Below, piece by piece: positions 60,863-64,000 of a stretch of 64,000 nucleotides of DNA (positions within the stretch are counted from its first letter, which is position 1; each line of letters starts with the position of its first letter). The position numbers were made by a program, and so were the translations under genes. This stretch comes from Bacillota bacterium (GTDB lineage: Bacteria; Bacillota; Clostridia; Clostridiales; Clostridiaceae). The notes under the pieces were generated by a model that was not told where the DNA came from, did no database searches, and saw nothing but the letters and a program-made list of their open reading frames with translations. Location of the stretch: assembly GCA_030706015.1 (NCBI GenBank), contig JAUZPI010000013.1, forward strand, positions 6,370 to 70,369, read 5' to 3'.

Positions 60863-61390
60863 ATGAATATTGGATTTATTGCATTAGAAACTTTTGTACC
60901 AACAGAAAAATACAAAGCCTGGTCCAAACTTTTCCATGTAAAAGAAATCATTTCACTTGATTGTGCATTATGTCCTAATATCATTCGAGAGTTTGAAGAA
61001 AAAGATTATGTTCACCTAAAACAAAATGAGTATTATTTTGACATTTCAAATGATTTGGAGTGGCTCATTGAAAAAGTGAGAGGTTCAGAGGATAAGCAAA
61101 TTCTAGCTGTAATCAGAGAACCAGAAATAGACTGTAAGAACAGCGAAATTGATTCAAGATTTAAATTTTGTGGTTATGATTTAGTTGAGGATGATACTCG
61201 AATTAGTGCTTTAGTTAATTGTGGAGGATTTGATAAAGCATTTTTACCTAATGAACTCTCTGAATATGGACTTATTGAGGAGTTTGAAAAAGCAAAAACA
61301 GTTCAGCAGTTGTTAATGGAGAAATATCCATATGAAGATCATGCATTTTGCACTCTATGGGGAATTTGGAGAATGTCAGTTAAGGAGTAA
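60863..61390 (+). CDS. Hypothetical protein (cassette gene)
   Basis: 175 residues, start ATG 9 nt after GAGGAGG-like GCGAGGAGGC. Soluble, acidic, with a few Cys (LDCALCPNIIREFEEKDYVH, FKFCGYDLVEDDTRISALVN). The pattern FCGYDL...RISALVNCGGFD recurs, in my memory, in unannotated Firmicutes proteins, but I do not assign a function. It ends CTLWGIWRMSVKE. Only gene of cassette 2 in the right array, between attC R1 and R2, on the array strand. Confidence 0.7.
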   Translation: MNIGFIALETFVPTEKYKAWSKLFHVKEIISLDCALCPNIIREFEEKDYVHLKQNEYYFDISNDLEWLIEKVRGSEDKQILAVIREPEIDCKNSEIDSRFKFCGYDLVEDDTRISALVNCGGFDKAFLPNELSEYGLIEEFEKAKTVQQLLMEKYPYEDHAFCTLWGIWRMSVKE

Positions 61391-61426
61391 GTGGTTTCTA
61401 TAGAATCCGGCAAGAATATATACCAT

Positions 61427-61539
61427 CAGTAACATAAAATCCCGTTCAGCTTGGCTTGAAAAGACAGCCAAGCTACACCTGCGAAGCTAAGAAAAGAGCT
61501 TTCTAAGCTTCTCGGTGTCGGGAATTAGAGACGTTACCT
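61427..61539 (+). repeat. attC-like site R2
   Basis: 113 bp. Outer core CAGTAAC, arm ATCCCG, CAGCTTGGCTTG...CCAAGCTACACCTGC, hairpin around AAGCTAAGAAAAGAGCTT, arm CGGGAAT, then AGAGAC and core GTTACCT. Same length and plan as L2. Confidence 0.78.
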
Positions 61540-61600
61540 GAAATTATAATAAACTTACTAGCGGTTTTGTAAGATATTACCCGATATTTTGGAGGGAGCT

Positions 61601-62329
61601 ATGCCGATTTTACGTGATATATTTTTTGATGTACCATACAAACCAAACAAAAATGTTCTGACAGAATTAGTTGGTAAAAGCGAAGATGAATGCAACAAAA
61701 TAACTACGGCTGATTATCAAAAAAATTGTAAGGAAAGAAATTTTAAATTTAGGCTTCAAACAAGGTGCATTTCTTCTTTATATGTTTATCATTTAGGGAA
61801 GTTCAAAAACGATAAATGTTGGAGAATAATTATTGAATGTGTGCCAAATATTGATAGAGGACCAGGAGCGTTCGGAGGGTTTTATCATGTACAAGTAAAA
61901 TTAGATATTGACAGTTTTTTGAAACTTAGCGATATTGATAAAAAAAGAAAAACTTTAGAGTTAATTAAAAATGCAATAACTGAGATAGTTGAGATAGAAC
62001 GCTGGGACAAGGGGATTTTTGAGAATGCCTATAATCAAGTAATTTCAGAAAACTATGTTAATAAACGAATATGGAAAAAACAAAAAAGTAGCCCAGGAAG
62101 GCAGTATATAGCAAAGGTACTTGTAGAACATGATTTATACAAAAGTGAGATAAGTATTGTCATAACAGATAAAAATGGAGCTATTGTAAAACAAGAAAAA
62201 GTAGCTACGGATTTACCTGACGAGTGGGCATATACAAAATATTTAGGTGAATTAAAGTGGATTTCAAATACAGAGATATCGCTGATTAGTAAATCTGACG
62301 AATATGAATTTACAGTGAGTTTGGATTAA
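61601..62329 (+). CDS. Hypothetical protein (cassette gene)
   Basis: 242 residues from the ATG after GGAGGGAGCT; a TTG at 61589 lies on the ribosome site itself. Soluble, alpha/beta with many Lys. Segments CISSLYVYHLGKFKNDKCWR, IIIECVPNIDRGPGAFGGFY and AYTKYLGELKWISNTEISL suggest two beta-rich parts. No motif I can name. Only gene of cassette 3 in the right array, between attC R2 and R3. Might be an immunity or stress protein as many cassette genes are, but there is no direct evidence. Confidence 0.68.
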   Translation: MPILRDIFFDVPYKPNKNVLTELVGKSEDECNKITTADYQKNCKERNFKFRLQTRCISSLYVYHLGKFKNDKCWRIIIECVPNIDRGPGAFGGFYHVQVKLDIDSFLKLSDIDKKRKTLELIKNAITEIVEIERWDKGIFENAYNQVISENYVNKRIWKKQKSSPGRQYIAKVLVEHDLYKSEISIVITDKNGAIVKQEKVATDLPDEWAYTKYLGELKWISNTEISLISKSDEYEFTVSLD

Positions 62330-62361
62330 ATATTTTTACGGGAGTGTAGTGGCCGAACTTC

Positions 62362-62486
62362 ATATAACAATGCATTTAAGTTCGCTTTGGCTATGAGGGT
62401 CAAGCCTTCGAAGAAGCCAAAGCACATTCCTTTACAAAGCCAAGTCTGGCTAGGCTCAGGAACGTCTTGAATGCGGAACGTTATGA
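62362..62486 (+). repeat. attC-like site R3
   Basis: 125 bp. Outer core ATATAAC, arm AATGCATTTAAG, GAAGCCAAAGCACATTCC, stem around AAAGCCAAGTCTGGCT, arm CTTGAATGC, spacer GGAAC, core GTTATGA. Closely related to L1 (126 bp). Confidence 0.8.
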
Positions 62487-62624
62487 GACATTTTAGGTCT
62501 ATGGAAGAGCAGAGCACGCGTTTTTGAATTTTGTGAGGATTAAGGATAAATCGTGTAAGTATTTATTAAGAAGTAAGTGATATAAAACTTATATTATAAT
62601 GATAATTCATGAATAAGGAGTAGT

Positions 62625-63278
62625 ATGTTGAAAAATATAAATTTAATTGAAAAAAGCGGCGTAGTTATTTATTTTGCTTTCATTATTATAGCTATTATAT
62701 TTAACATGTTAGATCTGGTATTTATAAACTCAACAATTATTATCATTCTTAAATTTTTATATTTTATTATTTTGGCGTGTGCAATTATATCTTTTTATAA
62801 GAGTAAAAAGAAAAATATTATATCAATTATTTTATTTTTCTTACCCATTTTATTAGCTTTTTCAGGAATACCTTTTAAAGTAATAACAATGATTTTAATA
62901 TTACCGTTATTCTTCTTGAAGGGATTAATTCCAGTTACACGAACTATAGGGATTTTAATCTATGCATTATTAATTCCTGTTGGTTTATTGGGCATATTCA
63001 TAGACTTTGAAACTAATACTGTAATTGATAGACAATATTCACCTAATGGAATTTATTGCGCAGTTACCATAGATAGTAATCAAGGCGCATTAGGTGGAGA
63101 TACATATATAGAATTAGAACGAATTTACTATGGGATTCTAAAAAAAGACATTAAAACTTTATATCAAGGTAATTGGGGTGAAAAACCTACTGTAATATGG
63201 TTTAATAAAAATACTGTAAATATCAATGGACGTGATATGAATATATATACAAGCAAAGAATGGATTACTAAAAACTAA
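62625..63278 (+). CDS. Membrane protein with C-terminal DUF5412-like domain (cassette gene)
   Basis: 217 residues; ATG after AAGGAG at 4 nt. About five membrane segments in the first 130 residues (GVVIYFAFIIIAIIFNML, FLYFIILACAIISFY, IISIILFFLPILLAFSGI, VITMILILPLFFLKGLI, IGILIYALLIPVGLLGIFID). The soluble end (DRQYSPNGIYCAVTIDSNQG, ALGGDTYIELERIYYGI) has the S-P-N/D-G-x-Y and G-A-x-G-G features of DUF5412-like proteins. Function unknown. Only gene of cassette 4, between attC R3 and R4. Confidence 0.72.
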   Translation: MLKNINLIEKSGVVIYFAFIIIAIIFNMLDLVFINSTIIIILKFLYFIILACAIISFYKSKKKNIISIILFFLPILLAFSGIPFKVITMILILPLFFLKGLIPVTRTIGILIYALLIPVGLLGIFIDFETNTVIDRQYSPNGIYCAVTIDSNQGALGGDTYIELERIYYGILKKDIKTLYQGNWGEKPTVIWFNKNTVNINGRDMNIYTSKEWITKN

Positions 63279-63383
63279 TTAGTATATTAAACATGTAATT
63301 CATACGTTGTTATTTTGTGAAAAGGTAGTAAAAAGACTAGTGAAAGTTGCACGATTGAAAGAAGGTGTAAGACCTAAAACATC

Positions 63384-63469
63384 TCATAACAAAATACTCC
63401 CGACGTTTTGCTGCCTAAGATAGAGAGCTATCTAAGGCAGCAAAACGTCGGGAGTAAGAGACGTTAGAT
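63384..63469 (+). repeat. attC-like site R4
   Basis: 86 bp, the most symmetric one. Outer core TCATAAC, arm TACTCCCGACGTTTTGCTGC, loop with TAGATAGCTC-like stem, arm GCAGCAAAACGTCGGGAGTA, then AGAGAC and core GTTAGAT. Same family as L3. Confidence 0.8.
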
Positions 63470-63592
63470 GTCATGTCTTTTGCAAAGTATTGCAGTGATA
63501 AAAATAATTCTTTTGTATTTTGTTGTTATTAATATAATGGGAATATGGTAATATATAAATATAGAATTTGTAAATATACAGGAGATGATAAC

Positions 63593-64000
63593 ATGATTCC
63601 CAATAGATTAAAGCCCACCAATGATTTCATATTTAAGAAGATATTCGGTGAGAATGAAGTTAAGGAAAACCTTATTTCATTACTGAATGCTATACTAAAA
63701 CTAGAAGGCGATAGCAAGTTAAAAGATATTACAATTATAGATAATAAGGAATTAGTAAAAGAACTTATTACAGATAAGACAGGAAGACTTGATGTAAGAG
63801 CGGAGACAATGGAAAATACTCAAATTGACATAGAGATACAACTAATAGACCAGAAGAACATTGTAGAGAGGATGCTGTACTATTTATCAAAGATGTATTC
63901 TGAATCCATAAAGTCCGGTGGTAAATATAAAGATTTAAAGAAAACAATTGTAATTGGAATTCTAGACTTTGATTATTTTGATATTTCTAAGTTTCATTCA
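63593..64000 (+). CDS. Rpn family recombination-promoting nuclease, cut by window edge (cassette gene)
   Basis: 136 residues are visible and the frame is open at the edge. ATG after GGAGATGATAAC. N-terminus RLKPTNDFIFKKIFGENEVK, ENLISLLNAILKLEGDSKLK, then the PD-(D/E)XK-like core GRLDVRAETMENTQIDIEIQ (Asp and Glu-x-Gln) and RMLYYLSKMYSESIKSGGKY. It matches the Rpn/PDDEXK transposase-like family and resembles the gene at 42771. It follows attC R4 and should be cassette 5. If so, an attC beginning near GACATGACATCTAAC-like bases is expected just past its end, outside the window. Confidence 0.85.
   Translation, partial: MIPNRLKPTNDFIFKKIFGENEVKENLISLLNAILKLEGDSKLKDITIIDNKELVKELITDKTGRLDVRAETMENTQIDIEIQLIDQKNIVERMLYYLSKMYSESIKSGGKYKDLKKTIVIGILDFDYFDISKFHS

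Larger units (their letters stand above)
59943..64000 (+). mobile_element. Right integron-like gene-cassette array (attI plus at least five cassettes)
   Basis: Reading on the plus strand: promoter, attI-like element (59943-60034), cassette 1 (zinc-ribbon protein), attC 60621-60767, cassette 2 (unknown), attC 61427-61539, cassette 3 (unknown), attC 62362-62486, cassette 4 (membrane protein), attC 63384-63469, cassette 5 (Rpn nuclease, runs off). Cassette starts complement their own attC arms, e.g. cassette 1 start GTTAGTTGAAATTACAGGTC against the arm whose complement reads GTTAGTTGAAGTTACTGGTC. No integrase adjacent; the neighbour is a response regulator. Confidence 0.8.

Overview
The window is AT-rich chromosomal DNA that looks like Clostridium (Clostridiaceae, Firmicutes). 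Reasons: AGGAGG-type ribosome sites, many TTG and GTG starts, and typical clostridial families (HesB-related Cys protein, DUF2680 and CcdC-like proteins, MocR regulators, a sensory [FeFe]-hydrogenase fused to a chemoreceptor, FloA/NfeD). No rRNA, tRNA or CRISPR was seen.

Layout. 0-5 kb: chemosensory genes, all on the minus strand: truncated CheR, an HD-GYP phosphodiesterase, a degenerate CheY, an MCP and CheW; two transcription units share a duplicated promoter. 5-16 kb: CcdC-like and DUF2680 proteins, GNAT, MalQ, two membrane or anchored proteins, an aminotransferase/MocR pair and a B12-type radical SAM protein. 16.4-20 kb: the first integron-like cassette array (minus strand). 20-24.9 kb: TrmB regulator with a split TSUP permease, a HAD phosphatase and the hydrogenase-MCP. 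24.9-27.7 kb: a cluster of gene remnants among palindromic repeats. 27.8-36.3 kb: YiiX-like hydrolase, an attenuator-controlled MFS exporter, a DUF6270 protein, a recombinase remnant, GlgB, a homocysteine methyltransferase family protein and a hydrolase. 36.6-40.4 kb: histidine kinase-NfeD-FloA-hypothetical-LytTR regulator operon. 40.5-46.4 kb: GNAT, HesB-like, VC0807-like, truncated TetR, Rpn nuclease, TetR/esterase pair, DUF4931. 46.5-59.7 kb: ABC transporter with two-component system, GNAT, metallo-hydrolase lipoprotein, AraC regulator with soluble MCP, lipoprotein with a second two-component system. 59.9-64 kb: the second cassette array (plus strand), running off the window.

The main discovery is a pair of integron-like gene-cassette arrays. 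Each starts with a promoter and the same 92-bp attI-like element (about 72 of 92 positions identical, no gaps). One- or two-gene cassettes follow, all in one direction, and each fully visible cassette ends in an imperfect inverted repeat with attC architecture. Eight attC-like sites fall into four sequence types, and each type occurs once in each array. For every fully visible cassette, the first bases are complementary to the outer arm of its own terminal attC, as a circularising cassette requires. No integron integrase lies beside either attI or elsewhere in the window, so any integrase must act from another locus. The two attI elements are inverted relative to each other and flank about 40 kb of ordinary chromosome. 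Cargo: Doc-type toxin-antitoxin, GNAT, SF0329-like protein, zinc-ribbon protein, membrane proteins, unknowns and an Rpn-type nuclease.
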